Shown: piece after piece, positions 21,698 to 33,310 of the stretch
How the letters are laid out: every line of letters begins with the position of its first letter
Numbering within the stretch: position 1 is the stretch's first letter
From: Trichosphaerium sp. ATCC 40318
Taxonomy: Eukaryota > Discosea > Flabellinia > Trichosidae
Direction of reading: 5' to 3'
Length of the DNA: 64,000 nt
Assembly (NCBI GenBank): GCA_038496445.1
Contig: JALMLS010000376.1
Location: 792,201 to 856,200, forward strand
Translations under genes and position numbers: made by a program
Notes under the pieces: model-generated
What the model was told of the DNA's origin: nothing
Database searches by the model: none
The model's input: the letters and a program-made list of their open reading frames with translations, nothing else

Positions 21698-22097
21698 ATA
21701 AAACCAGCTAAAAAAAGTTGTAAATGTGTTGACATTGATTTCTTTCTTGCTCACTATCTCCTTGTACCTTTTGTTTCAAATTTTGATGTCTCTACCTGGT
21801 TTATTTTCTGGATCATGCACTGGATCATGCTGTAAATAAACATGTCAGCCACAATATCATTCATAATTTGGTATACCTGATAGCCCTGTGGATTATTAGT
21901 AGCATGCACGGAGGAAACTAAGTTGTGTTATCTGTAATGCGATTTATTTGTAATGCGACGATTTAACGTAAGGAAAGAAAGTATTATCCATTTGTACAAC
22001 TGCCAACGAGCCAAAATTCTAGCAGTGAATTTGAACAATGTCACTTAACATCTAGAAACAGATGCTTTTATGATTTTTATTTAACTGACGAGTGACA
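21698..22097. other. intergenic, no gene seen
   Basis: 400 bases between the secreted protein and the cAMP-receptor-like gene. No sustained coding frame on either strand. Confidence 0.4.
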
Positions 22098-23649
22098 ATG
22101 TCAGAAACAACACCTGATGCTGTACATACTCTTACACCAGACAATATAGTAGCTCTAGAGATTGCAATGCGTATAAGCGCAGTAATTTCACTCGCTGCTT
22201 CGATGGTAATAATAATATCGTATATAAAATGGAGACACCTCCGCACGTGCGTAAGTGATAGCTAAACAACGTCTTTTAGTTTTTGCTTCGTAATTTCAGG
22301 TGTATGTCGTTTAAGCGCGTGTATAGTACACTCTACGTGTAATTAAGCGCTAAACACGTGTTCCTAAGTCAAAATAGACATGAGGTTACTTAGGCGGTTA
22401 TAACAGTTTAATTGTCAACGTAGGTTAATAAATTGGTGGTGTACATGTCTATTTCAGATAGTCTGGCGTCTATAGCTTTTTTTGCTGGAAGATGGCCACT
22501 AGAATCTAATATTATGCCTATTTGTTTCCTACAAGGTACAAAACAACACAACACCAATGAATGTATCAAGAAATCTTTCTCCGCGTTCTTGTCTTTTGCG
22601 GAAAAAAATCACGTGTGCTCTCATTTACTTACCGGTTTTTTTCTTCCTTTGTAGGGTTTTTATTGCATGCTTTCGTCAGTGCATCTATTCTTTGGACAGT
22701 TGCAATAGCATTCACTCTTTATTTGATCGTTGGTAAAAGAAAGAATGAAGACTACATAAGAAAATGCGAAAAGTATTTTCATGGTTTGGTATGGGGTATA
22801 CCTTTAATTGTTTCTATATTTCTAGCTTCTTTCAAAGGATTTGGTGATTCTGTGCTATGGTGTACGTATTAGAATCTCTTTGGAATGAGTTGCAAAGCTT
22901 TCACTATTGAGAACTAATTCCAGGATTTGTAGGTTGGATATCGCCGTCAAGACCTGTTTTTCAATTATCTTTATTTTACGTACCACTGTGGGTAATCTTC
23001 TGTGCGAATATTGTATTCTATGCCATAGTTGGGTATGTATACAGTATATGGTCCTTAAATTGTCTTCTCATACTTTCATAGTGTGGAGCTATGGCGAATC
23101 ACACGATACGGGTCGTCTAGGCACCGATCGGAAGATTCAAAACGACTGAGTATCTTTTTTTACCAAGCTTTTTTTCAACAATTTTATTTCTGTTAGTACA
23201 CCTTGACTCTTATTTTAAGAATTGTACATCAGAAACACGGCACTGTATGTACGTTTATAGTTGTGTCAATATTAACATCCCATAGGTACCTAGGAGTGAT
23301 AGTAATTGTCTGGCTACCAGGTACGCGAGGTTCACATTTATTTGATTAATGACTTACAAAAAAAAAATTAGCGTCTATTAATAGAATTTATCACATGTTT
23401 CGAAGCGATGATATATTTTTTTTGTACCTTCTTCACAGTATCTTCTCACCACTTCATGGGTTCTTAAACTTTCTTGTGTATTACTTTACAACAATATGGA
23501 ATAGAAGAAATACACGTGGCGAATCACGTGTTACAACAGGAGCAGAAGCTTATGGTAATATTTATATGCCAACTATTGAATATCAGCAAAATGATGCTAA
23601 ACCTTATTCTTATGATCCAAGCTATGGCACTGTACCTTTGGACAACTAG
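22098..23649 (+). CDS. cAMP-receptor-like (Dicty_CAR/GCR1 class) GPCR
   Basis: Seven-helix receptor. Exon 1 starts MSETTPDAVHTLTPDN and contains TM1 (AMRISAVISLAASMVIIIS). Further exons: DSLASIAFFAGRWPLESN (TM2 and first loop), FVSASILWTVAIAFTLYLIV (TM3), YFHGLVWGIPLIVSIFLA (TM4, with the HxxxWGIPL signature of the family), FQLSLFYVPLWVIFCANIVF (TM5), YLGVIVIVWLPG (TM6) and LLHSIFSPLHGFLNFLVYYF (TM7). The tail has tyrosine-rich stretches such as NIYMPTIEYQQ. Members in Dictyostelium sense extracellular cAMP through G proteins; related proteins occur in chytrids, oomycetes and plants, so the ligand here is open. The intron around TM5-TM6 is assigned by frame. Ends TAG 23647-23649, convergent with the Dispatched-like gene. 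Confidence 0.85.
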
Positions 23650-23863
23650 TTCGGTTCAAACGGTTGTAAAAATTCATAATAAAGCTCACCATGTAACATC
23701 AGAGTCGCTAGTGGCTGCTAACACGTGTTTTTTATTGCCTATCCGTAGCACCAATCTTTCACAATTCCTGTTGGTTTTAGAGGTTGAGCATCTGCTTGTT
23801 GAATGTTTAGTACAATTTGCAAATCTTACTACATCGCTGTAGTTGTGGTGTTTATTGGTATAT

Positions 23864-26800
23864 CTACAATTTTGTATCTTCAGATGACTCGTCATCAGAA
23901 CTACTAGACGAGCTGCTTTCCTTTTTTTTTGACTTTAATCCTACGCTTGTACTACCTACATTTGTGCCAGGGATGTGATAACGGTACGCCTAAACATTGG
24001 TAAGTCAATACAATAGTTCCAACAAGAAAGTCATACAACATCACGACCAAAAGGCTTCTTCATGAGCCAATACCACCATGAAAACCTGTTATCCCTTGGG
24101 CCTATTACAACCAACAGGGAAACAAACAGAAGGAAGGCAAATATTAGTGAGTAAACAACAACCAACACCATAAACACACCAAACTAAAAAACTATCGTTA
24201 GTAACCTGGCATACAAGTTACTTAGTCATGCCTTAAAGAATAATTGCAATTTAGCAAAAAACAGCATGACGCTTCCCAAGAAAGTTGTAATAGACGCAGA
24301 AACAAGTGATATACCCACGTGACCAAGAGCGTTACGCATCTTTTGCAAACGGACATTTTTTTCGCCATAGTTTGCTTTGGCTAATCTGTAATCAATAGCC
24401 AAATGAAGCGTGTAATCTACACTTAACCCAGCAAGCACAGCAATAGATATGGCTTCAACAATACCTTATACAATTCCTTAGCTACTAGTTATCACGAGGT
24501 TTAAAAGTACCCAGTTGCCATCCAAGCCAAACCATAGTACCAACAATAGAACTAACAACACCGCAAATAGAAAAGAAAGCAAGTACCGAGATTAGAATGT
24601 CTGATGTAGCGCAGATAAGTACTATAGCTACAATACCAAGAGAAATACCCAGTCCTTGAAGGGCTGCCTAAACCAAAAACTTAATTACAAAGTAACAGGA
24701 AAAACAACACGAATACTTGCCTGAACGATTTGTTCTTCGAACTCCATAGAAACATATTGCTCGCTTGTTTGATATCCCTTTCTTAGAGAAGCAGGTGTTG
24801 TTGATAATTCGTTACGAGATTTCATCCATGACTCCATACGATCATAAACAGGTCGTACTTGATCAGCAGGATCAAGAATAGAAAACGAAGAAAACCCAAA
24901 GATCTTAATCAAAATTAGAAGAAAAAAACAAGAACAACTTGTTTTTGTACAGAAAACCAAACAATTCTCGTATTTCCGCTGGAATCTTTCTGACAAAACA
25001 TTGCTTTGTCCCATGTGTCATCTTCAGTGCGCATAGCTACTTGTTTCCAGGCACACACAGAATCAACGAACGTTTGTTTGTCCGTTATTGGAAAAGTGGT
25101 GTTGCCAAGAGACAACCAGTAATCTCTAAAAGCCTTCATAAAGCAGTTCACATTTGAAGGTGCAACAAGCGGTTGTCCATCATCTGAAGAGCTCTTAGTG
25201 GGATGTACTCTAGTTTAGTGTATTTCTATTTACGTACTGCCTGTTTGAAGACCAAAATCATTGCATACTTCAATGACAGCTGGTTGAACTTGCTCAATAT
25301 CGTCAAGACTAAAGCTACCATCATAGTTTGGTTCCCCTAGCTTTGCATCTTCAAAATCAGCTCTTGATCTATCCAAGCCTGCTATACCCCATACAACCGA
25401 TACGTCAACACCAACTCCTCCTGCACTCTATTCAAAGAGTTAAAAACGAACAAAACACGTTCATACCTCTGTTGCCAAGAAAAACTGTGGTGTTTTAGTG
25501 AACAGTAATTGTATGGGATTGTCGTCAGGTAGGAAAGCTAGAAGAAAAATCGTCAAAAATTGAACTCATACTATGGAAGAAAGAGCATACCTTCAGCTTC
25601 TTGAAGAGGTTCTATAGTTGTTGCAAAGTATAGAGTAATAGCGATATATATTATTAAGATTGCAATGATAAAGTATCTTGCTTTATGCAAGTACGTAGAG
25701 TATGTTCCTTCAAAAAATACTTCAAGCCATCTTCTGTCTTGTTTTTTTTTTGAGTTATCATCTGCAACATAAATGAGTAACCAGTTAAAGTAAAAAATAA
25801 GCTCACCAGAGTTTTCTTCAACGTCTTCGCCTTCTTTGCTAGGCTCAACATCTGGGAAGCAACAACAACAGCAACTCTTACAGTATCTATTAGCAAGGAG
25901 AACACAACAAGGCCAAAAAGTAATAGCCATTATGTAATCAACCCTTCGAATCATAAGTAGGCAAACCTCCGAACTAACGTACACAATTAGTGTTCCTGCA
26001 AATACACCAAAGTTCCGAATGGAAGGGATAGAAGAGAACACGTTTGCGTAGAACGCTCCAGCGGTGGTAACTGTAGTGATAAGCATAGCAATAGCAGACT
26101 TCTTATAAGCCCATGCTAGACGTGTTTCTACAGGAACCAAGTCAAAAACAACTAAACAACAAATTTGTCATACGAAGTGAGCCAGAAATATGGGGTGCCT
26201 CGAAAGCTGATTGACGCCAAGCGTCCATAAAAACAAACTCATCATCTGTTCCAATAGCGACAATGACATATAGTGCCAAAAAATTAAAAGTGGCGAAAAT
26301 ACGCTGTTGGAAAATCTAAGAGTGTATAAGTTTCCAGATGATAGCCTTAAATAAGATATATGTACAGCGTTTGTAATAAACAATGCAGTAGGGAATGTAA
26401 GAAGGATTTCTAGAATACCAAGAAAAGCGAGAAGGCAAGACCTAAGTAAAAAAAGTACTTTAACATTTTTTCGAACACTGCAAGACTTCAGTACCTCAAG
26501 TGAAACCACATATAAAAGAAGACCATTACTAGACCAACAATAGCTAAGGCTCCATCGCTATACTCAAAATAATCAATGAAAAGCATGACATAGGGCTCAA
26601 CATACGTAATAAGAAGTGCGTTGAATTCTCTAGCAAATATGCCAGAACCAGAATAAAGTACTATCATTTCGTCATCTTTGTTTGAAAATTGATCCTTTAC
26701 CCATTTATAGTAGGAATTAAGCTTTCATATACCAAGTAAGCATACACCTTAATAAAACAGAAATCATCATACTACAAATTCTTCAACAACTTTTTCTTGG

Positions 26801-27748
26801 TCATCTTCATTTACTTTTGTATTATTAAATCCTTTCAAAGGTACACCAAAGTTGTAAATCATGCGCATAGCAGACACCCTAACAACGTTTGTTAGCTAAA
26901 ACTCAAAATAATTCCTTTATATTCAATACGTACTTGGTAGTGGTGTTACCAAACCCAGTGTCAAACAACGTTAAGCGCAAGTTCTTGCTCTGCTGTTAGT
27001 ACCAAAAAAACACAATGTTCGATTGTACCTGCTCTTCTTCTGTTGTGCCAATTGCAAGAGCTTGCGTTACTTGCGAAATATTTGCACCAATTGAAGCAGC
27101 AACATCGAATACATTAAAGTTGACCGCAGGAGAGCCATCGGCTAAAAGAGAAAAAAAATAAGATGACAATAGTTTCCTTTAAATGCCGTTACCCTTCAAC
27201 CACTGTTGTGCAGCATAGCCTCCTCTAGATACAATATAGTCATGCAACTGCGTTACTTGTTCCAGTCGAGGTGAAGTAAGCAAGTCAGCGTCTAAATTCG
27301 ATAGTGAACACAAGGTAACCTGTAACTTACTATTGTACCTTCAGGCTCAGCAAATACTGTCAGTGATAAATCGTAATCAGGTCTTGATCTCTCGGGTTGT
27401 ACAACCTTTGGTCTTTGTTAGCAAAATCAAGCTCTTAAGCGAAATCTTGTCATCATAGTACACTGCTTGATAACTCTGGGTCATCAACTTCGTCCTGTGC
27501 AATCGAGAACGCTTCGTATCTGTCGGCTATGTCGCTTTGTACTCTTTTTTTTGTTATTGTTAGACACAATAACAGCTGTTTGCAACGTACGAGTTAAGAA
27601 CACCTTGTGAGTCAAGGGTAAACGGAAAAACAGCCACAGAAAGCGCGGACATTACTACACATACGCCAAGAGCTATCCCAAACACAATCCAGGTGCGTTT
27701 TATAAGTAAATTTGTAAACCAGTACGTGGTAGGCTCCGCGCTTGACAT
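23864..27748 (-). CDS. Dispatched/Patched-like RND membrane protein with sterol-sensing-type segment
   Basis: Large polytopic protein starting MSSAEPTTYWFTNLLIKRT and a first TM helix, then a long extracellular loop over several small exons. The first permease core reads IGTDDEFVFMDAWRQS (RND TM4 acidic residues), then AYKKSAIAMLITTVTTAGAF and SIPSIRNFGVFAG, as in Dispatched and other sterol-sensing-domain proteins. A cytoplasmic insert is Cys-rich (YCKSCCCCCFPD). The second half contains a large loop and GLSVDYTLHLAIDYRLAK, ALGHVGISLVSASITTFLG (TM10-TM11). The tail is Ser/Asp/Lys-rich, ending DDESSEDTKL. Both acidic transport motifs (GTDD, GLSVDY) are intact, so active cation-driven transport, probably of a lipid or sterol, is likely. 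More than a dozen introns. Confidence 0.82.
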
Positions 27749-28169
27749 GGTTAACGTATGGTCTTGTGGTGTTGTTTAGAGCAGACTTTTAATTTAATTA
27801 ACGACGAAACCTATTTAGTCTCAAATTGACTCGTTTTCGCTGACTTAAACATGATAACCGGGCAAAAAAACACTCCGAGGTTACATGTAGTCTTAAAGTA
27901 TACTATAGATGGAAATAAACCTTGTTATGTAGGAACTTCTTATTATCCGAGATAAAATACTGTTTTTTTTATTTTTCCGCAGTTAAGTGAGCTGCTGCAA
28001 TCAACATGTGAAAGGTATGAGTAATTTTTCTTTACTTAGTTATATTTCCAATAATAATACGTTGCAGAGAAAACAAATTGCACTATCTACATAACCAGAT
28101 AAACATGTAAGCACTCTTTTTTCAAAACCTAGTTTTTGTATTTGAAACAACCACACCAAAAGTCTTTCC
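27749..28169. other. intergenic with possible small exons
   Basis: From ATG 27909, short exon-like runs (MEINL, LSELLQSTCER, ENKLHYLHNQIN) with GT-AG borders lead toward the MORN-like fragment downstream, but I cannot join them into a stable frame. Otherwise no gene seen. Confidence 0.2.
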
Positions 28170-28588
28170 GCGTCATTGACATGTTCTACTGATTTCTGTT
28201 CATGAAGAATGGTATTACAATGGACAACTAAAGTGCCAATCTATGTGGGTTAATGGTATACAGCATGGTGAAAGTAAATTGGTATGAGAACGGAGAGCTT
28301 CAAAGGCAAACCATGTGGATTGAGGGCGTTCAACAAAGCTTATGCTGTCTCTTCTTTAGTTTTTAAACATTGCACGATAAAACACATTGTAATTCCCACC
28401 AGGCAACTGTAATAATAAAAGTTTCTGAAAGGAACAAGTTTTTTATTGACTTGAGTACTACAACTAAGTTCGGCAAAAAAATAACATCTCAGCTTTTGAC
28501 ATCAACAGAAAGTCAAATCAAGAAGAATGTTGGAAAACTACTTGTCGATTTACAAAAATCTACAAGTTTGCTGAAAGAACACCATTAG
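28170..28588 (+). pseudogene. MORN/YwqK-like repeat fragment with frameshift
   Basis: Two consecutive repeats are visible: HEEWYYNGQLKCQSMWVNGI, then QHGESK, and, in another frame, WYENGELQRQTMWIEGVQQ. They match the repeat unit of the proteins at 1088-1753 and 6548-7453, but between K (codon ending 28278) and W (28280) only one base is left where a codon is expected, so the frame breaks. Farther on an open frame (ATVIIKVSERNKFFIDLST to TAG 28588) may be a continuing exon or unrelated, and its end overlaps the stop of the minus-strand gene at 28560. Best read as a decayed third family member. A spliced functional gene is not excluded. Confidence 0.45.
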
Positions 28589-29702
28589 ATCCTTTAGGAG
28601 GTGATTCCATAAAAGCAGGATTCTCATCCTTGTCAGGTAACACTACAAAAAAGTTAAACTTGTGCCTTTAAAAAAAAAGGCAAAAAAAAACGTACTCAAC
28701 ATTATGCGCCACCATGGTAAATTCTCACCACCTTCTCTTCCCTTTGGAATACCAGAACCCTTTGGTATATATTAGAGTCAAATAGAATAGATTTTAAACG
28801 TACGTATAAGCTCCATGGAGCAGGAAAGTAAAAAAAGTACCAGAAAATGCTTACAAAAATGCAAACAATTGGTCCCCAAGCAACATCCACTTCATGATGT
28901 CTAAAATTAACTTAGCGATCAAGTGCGCACCAATTAATTATATCCACATACCTAAAATCGACAATACGCGTTAGGCCAACCCAATGAGCTACTGAAAGGA
29001 AGGCCAAACAAAAGACATATGAAATAGTTGGAGAAGCTCGTTTAGGAATAAACCATGGGTTTTTTCCCATGATGTAAAAGCATGTGTATAGGCCGGATCC
29101 CCACAATAGAGCACCATGACCTTAGGTAATACGTTAGCATTAATGTTAAGACAATGAACCAACTGACAATCGTACCAGATACAAATGACCAACGCTCATT
29201 TTCCAAATCATCATTGTTTAAACAAAATGGAACGTCTTCGAGACCAGCTGGTCTCTTGCCATTGTCAAAGCCAGATGGATCATTAAAGACCCTCAAGGAA
29301 CTATTGAATAGAGGATTTATCTATTTAGAAGGTCAACAGATTAATATAGCTAGAATATACGAAAAAAAAACAAGAAAAGAAAAGGAGTCATTTTTGTACC
29401 TCACACTCTACGAAAAAAGTAGGACGGAACTTTCCTCTGGAAGATCTGGTCAATTGTAATGCCCAGAACATACTGGCGACAACACCAAGCTACAAGATAC
29501 AAAATAAGTGAACAGAATTGAGAATAAATGACGTCGTACAAAACCAACCATAAAATGGTGAATGTCTTGTAGTCCGAATCGCGGAACCATCCATATTTGA
29601 GCTATTAAAGCCACGGCAATAGGTGGTAGGAATATGAGAGGGAATAGAAGTTGTGTAGGAACTTGTATAGTTGGTTGTGGGCGAGTAAAAAGTGGACTTC
29701 AT
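28560..29702 (-). CDS. multi-pass membrane protein of unknown family
   Basis: Starts MKSTFYSPTTNYTSSYTTS, a Ser/Thr/Tyr-rich N-terminus, then SPFYGWFCTTSFILNSVHLF and LGVVASMFWALQL (TM1-2), RSSRGKFRPTFFVE, FNDPSGFDNGKRPAGLEDVP, SFVSGTIVSWFIVLTLML, then GSGLYTCFYIMGKNPWFIPK, SYVFCLAFLSVAHWVGL and VAWGPIVCIFVSIFWYFFY. The last exons give GREGGENLPWW and DENPAFMESPPKGSNG before TAG 28560-28562. About five TM helices and five introns. The two hydrophobic frames near the start are ambiguous; I chose the one that joins in phase. I do not recognise the family. Possible roles are channel or scaffold. Its 3' end overlaps a plus-strand open frame by about 28 bases. Confidence 0.55.
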
Positions 29703-29893
29703 TTTCGTTGAAGTACTGCAAAAAAATGTTAAAAACAGCAAAAACCAAATAACACGTGATGAGGTAAAGAGTAAACAACTGTTTTTGCGTCGATTAAGCA
29801 CTTTCAAATTTCGGGGGAATTAAATTTTGGGGTTTAACAGAGTTAGCTCAGTACGGCGTGCTAAGCTCAATTTTTAATTCCGGCGGCGAATTT

Positions 29894-31029
29894 TTAGGGT
29901 TTTTTGTTCTTCTCAAAAATCACTGCTGGGAACTAAAGAGGCTTTTTCGTTACGTCAAGAACGATTTAAAAGAGGTGAGAGTGATAAACCAAAACAGGAA
30001 TAAAAGGCATGAAGAGATAAAATCTTAACCTTTTGAAGCTTGTAGATTACGTACCACGTAAGGATCTATCTCTACTGTAAAGGAAATGAAGAACCAAATC
30101 GCTACGAATACAGCAATCGCGAATATGACGAAGTAATCCTACAATCCGTTAAAATAGAGTGTATTAACATAAAAACGCTGTTTGATGCAATTTAAAGCAG
30201 GAACAATAATCTCAGTACATTAATTGTTCAAAGGCCCTTTATACAGCTACTGGTTGTATGAAGATCTGTTTAACGCGTTGTTGTAGAAAAGTAGTGGCTT
30301 TAAAGCCTATGAGTAATTATTATGTGCTTACCATTATGTAGGTGCGGTTCCACCATTTGCATAAGTCTTTGGAGCCCATGATGCTGTCCTTATGTTTCTC
30401 CGCAAGCTATGAAAATAGTTTACTTTTAAATAAATAAAAATGAAAAGTAAAATAAAGTAAATGGCGTCATGGTACCGGCAAAACTGGCGGACTACTACAA
30501 ACTTAACAATGTTGGACGCTGTGTTGGTAAATACACTATTGTACCGACTGCAGGTTAAACAGTTCTACCGGTTACGGGCAAACTAAACTGTGCTGTCGAC
30601 GCTTGTTGACGCCCAAGTTTTAAACAACTTACCTTTTTTGCTTTTGCATCACAAATACGATTAAAGTAGAGAACAATAGGTGATAAACGAGTAGGGGGTA
30701 CGTACAGGTACAAAAATCGTATAGTAGTTCGGAAAATCGTTTTTCCTTTTTTGTATTAAAGCAAATGAGGAAACCAAGAACTTCTCGTTGTAGTGCCTAT
30801 TCCGGCGGTAGGGGTGTATGATAAAAGACTACTGTTTTATAAGTTGTAGGTGTACACAATCTATAGAGACACCAAGGCGTTGTATTTCTCCTTTTTAAAA
30901 TCACGTGATTTGGTATTTTCACTACTTTTCGTTGGAAAACTTTTGGAATCCAGTTCGTTTGTACTCAGCATTGTCAAAAAGGCAAATCGCATCCTGTAGT
31001 TTCAGCTCAAGGTATGAATATATAACCAT
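29894..31029 (-). CDS. spliced membrane protein recovered from short exons, unknown family
   Basis: No long frame here, yet exons join in phase by GT-AG introns: MVIYSYLELKLQDAICLFDN with AEYKRTGFQKFSNEK; RNTTPWCLYRLCTPTTYKT; ALQREVLGFLICFNTKKEK, RFSELLYDFCTCTYPLLVYH and LLFSTLIVFVMQKQK (TM); SRYNSVFTNTASNI; LAEKHKDSIMGSKDLCKWWN; DYFVIFAIAVFVAIWFFISF (TM) with VEIDPYVVRNLQASK; and FPAVIFEKNKKP with TAA at 29894-29896. The first intron (35 bases) contains a CACGTG. The start is ATG 31027-31029. About 215 residues with at least two TM helices. I do not recognise it. The opposite strand near 30905-31110 also reads partly open, so transcript data are needed to settle exon 1. Confidence 0.5.
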
Positions 31030-31450
31030 TGTTCTTACTGAATTCCTCTTCCCTAAAGGTAAAGGATGCTGTGATCAAGCACTATTGTTGGGTCTCTAAA
31101 ATCGTCATTTATGGCAATTCTTCATCTAAATAAACAAGTCCGTTACACCTCACAAACAATTTTACTGACTTAAGGGCGTCACCCTAAACAATCTTAATCT
31201 ACTGTGTCTTAGCAATGATAGTGGTAGCGTTTTGAAACCAAATGTTAATCACCTTCGAGCAGATGAATATCCAAGAAAACAGTTGGACTTTTCAAAAAAA
31301 AAAACAGCCTTTGATTTATTTTATGTTCAATAAAAACAATGACAAAGTTTCGTTGGTAATTTTGTGGTTTGTGATTAAATAAATAAGTTGCTCACAACAA
31401 GCAAAAATGGTTTAAGCGAGAAAGAAAAACACTACGTGTTTGTTTCCTTT
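31030..31450. other. intergenic, no gene seen
   Basis: Between two minus-strand genes. Contains AATAAA-like and homopolymer stretches (31297-31340) but no sustained coding frame. It should include the 3' flank of the SAM-domain gene. Confidence 0.35.
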
Positions 31451-32313
31451 TCATTTTTGGCCCTTCCTTATGCCTACGTAGTATTTACTACCGGATAATG
31501 TGGTAACATACTCAAGGTCATCAATACGTTCCATTTCTACACACCTGTTTATTAAGTGAGTTAATGAAATAGTTCATTGATTAAAAAAAGAATGTACCAT
31601 GATTTAAAGGTGCCGTCAATAAAGTAAAATTTTTCGATTGGAGATGTCCTATACATTGCTAAATCTTGGTCCCATGAAGGTCTACCTGCAAGCATAACAT
31701 CGCCTAAAATATTATAAGAATACGTAACAAGAAAACAAGCAAATGCCACAATGGGGTACCATGAAAATTAATTCACAAAATTCAAAAAAAAAAACAACAA
31801 AGAAGAGTTGTTCGTACCTGGAGTTTCAAAGTTAATGAATTCCCATTCAAGAAGGTATTTTCTTGTGGGATCACTCTTATACTGTGTTGTAAGCCTTGTA
31901 AGTTTCTAAAATTATCTAGTTAATACGATACAGCTTTTTTCTTTGATTACCTGTTTCATTGCATAAAGTTCCTCTTTTAGTAGTAAAAATCGCTTTGTTT
32001 CTTCTTCAGATAACCCTAGTTCTTCTAGATCCTCTTCCAAAACGTCATCCAAACACTCAAAACCTATACAAAATTACAACGGATACTTTCAAGAGCGTCA
32101 ATCAATCGCGTGTCAAACAAGAAAAATTTCAAAAAAAGTTGAGTTTTTCCCAATCACACTGCCTTCTTCTCGCTCCATCAGACGCGTGCCTTCAAGTAGT
32201 AATCTTTCTTTATACTCTTCAAATCCATTATCTTCCAAAAACAACTCTAGCTCTTGTTGGGGAGTCTGTGTAACTACTGTTTTTTCCCACCAATTATCTA
32301 AGTCTCTAGCCAT
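31451..32313 (-). CDS. SAM-domain protein
   Basis: Starts MARDLDNWWEKTVVTQTPQQ. Residues about 20-80, over two exons, form a sterile-alpha-motif: ELELFLEDNGFEEYKERLLL, then GFECLDDVLEEDLEELGLSE followed by a charged last helix. The fit is the FLxxNGLxxYxxxxxxxGxxxxxxLxxLxxxDLxxLGI pattern. Later exons read KLTRLTTQYKSDPTRKYLLE, GDVMLAGRPSWDQDLAMYRT, KFYFIDGTFKS and LEYVTTLSGSKYYVGIRKGQ, ending TGA at 31451-31453. SAM domains mediate protein or RNA contacts and polymerise. The C-terminal 110 residues match nothing I know. Four short introns. Soluble, cytoplasmic or nuclear by default. Confidence 0.65.
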
Positions 32314-32387
32314 ACCAGACAGAGAATTACTATCTACACTCCTATTTTAACGGCATTAGATACAAAACAACAAAACAAAAAAAATAA

Positions 32388-32834
32388 TTACTGTCGTTTT
32401 GTGTCTATCGCAACGGCTATACTCGGTTTCGCCTTTAGTTTCGCTCTTTTAGTCTCTGAGTCCATAGACTCAAGTTCTACGCCTTCGGACTTGTTCTTTT
32501 TCGTCTTCTTTTTTGACTTTTTTTTGCTTTTAGCCTTTTTCACCTTTTCTTTACTACTACTCGCTGTATCAAGCTCTTGTTCGCTCTTTGCGTCAATATC
32601 CTCTTTCGACTAACGAAATGTTACCACATAAAAAACAGCGCTTACGCGTACATTCTCACTGCTAGAGGTACCTGAATCGCTAGCTTCGTTATCGCTTTGT
32701 ATATTCTTTTTCTTTTCTGTGGTACCCTTAGCTTTAGCTTTACCAGCGCCTTTCTTTGCTTTTGGCGACTCTATTGCGCCTTTACTCTTTTGTTTTGGTT
32801 CTGGCGCTTCTTCTGTAGATCCACAACAACCCAT
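32388..32834 (-). CDS. lysine-rich protein with MGCC acylation motif
   Basis: Two exons, about 135 residues. The N-terminus MGCCGS fits myristoylation at Gly2 with palmitoylation at Cys3 and Cys4, so the product is likely held on a membrane. The rest is low complexity: Lys/Ala/Pro-rich, then Ser/Asp-rich (SDNEASDSGTSSSENV), an intron (about 42 bases, gtacgc donor), then KAKSKKKSKKKTKKNKSEG and a final IAVAIDTKRQ before TAA. No folded domain is visible. It may be a polybasic lipid-binding effector like MARCKS, which is inference. Start is the first ATG, which sets the acylation motif. Confidence 0.65.
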
Positions 32835-33310
32835 GGTGGTTTACGCAATATACAATTGAAAAGTCGTGTAGCCTAGTACGTTTTTTCTTTTGATTCCGAC
32901 ACTTCGTAAAAAAATTGAAAAGTTTTGAGTTTTCAAATGTCAATCTGTGAGTGCGGTTTTTTTGGATGAACCAACTCAGAACTACACCGTGCTATCTAGT
33001 GACGGTAACAGAATTCGTATATTTTGAAGGTGTAAGCAAACCTTTGCACATTTGACCTTCCTTGTGCTTTGTGAGGTATGTAATAAGCTCAGTGACGCGG
33101 ACACGTGCACAAAAAGTAGGATGTCGGCACTAATGGGTTTAACGGAAAGCATACCTTCACTGAACATTTTTCAAGTGTTGAGCAACTTTTCTGAACCTCT
33201 TGTGATTTTTTTATTTCTGTATTTTTTTTGAAATAAAGGACCAAAAAAAGAACCACCAGCGAGGCCTAAGATGGTACGCTTGCTTCCCTCGGCATGCGAG
33301 TTTAAATAAC
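32835..33310. other. divergent intergenic region
   Basis: Lies between the MGCC gene (-) and the large membrane protein gene (+), so it should contain both promoters. Short open frames exist but none looks coding. A gacacgtgcac element is near 33103. Confidence 0.35.

Noticed and set aside
24939-25157. Small plus-strand gene within the Dispatched-like gene
   Set aside because: Antisense to an exon of the transporter with no coding features of its own.
29840-29890. tRNA-like start (gttagctcagtacggcg)
   Set aside because: Resembles an A box only. There is no B box (ggttcgaatcc type) and no acceptor stem pairing, so not called.
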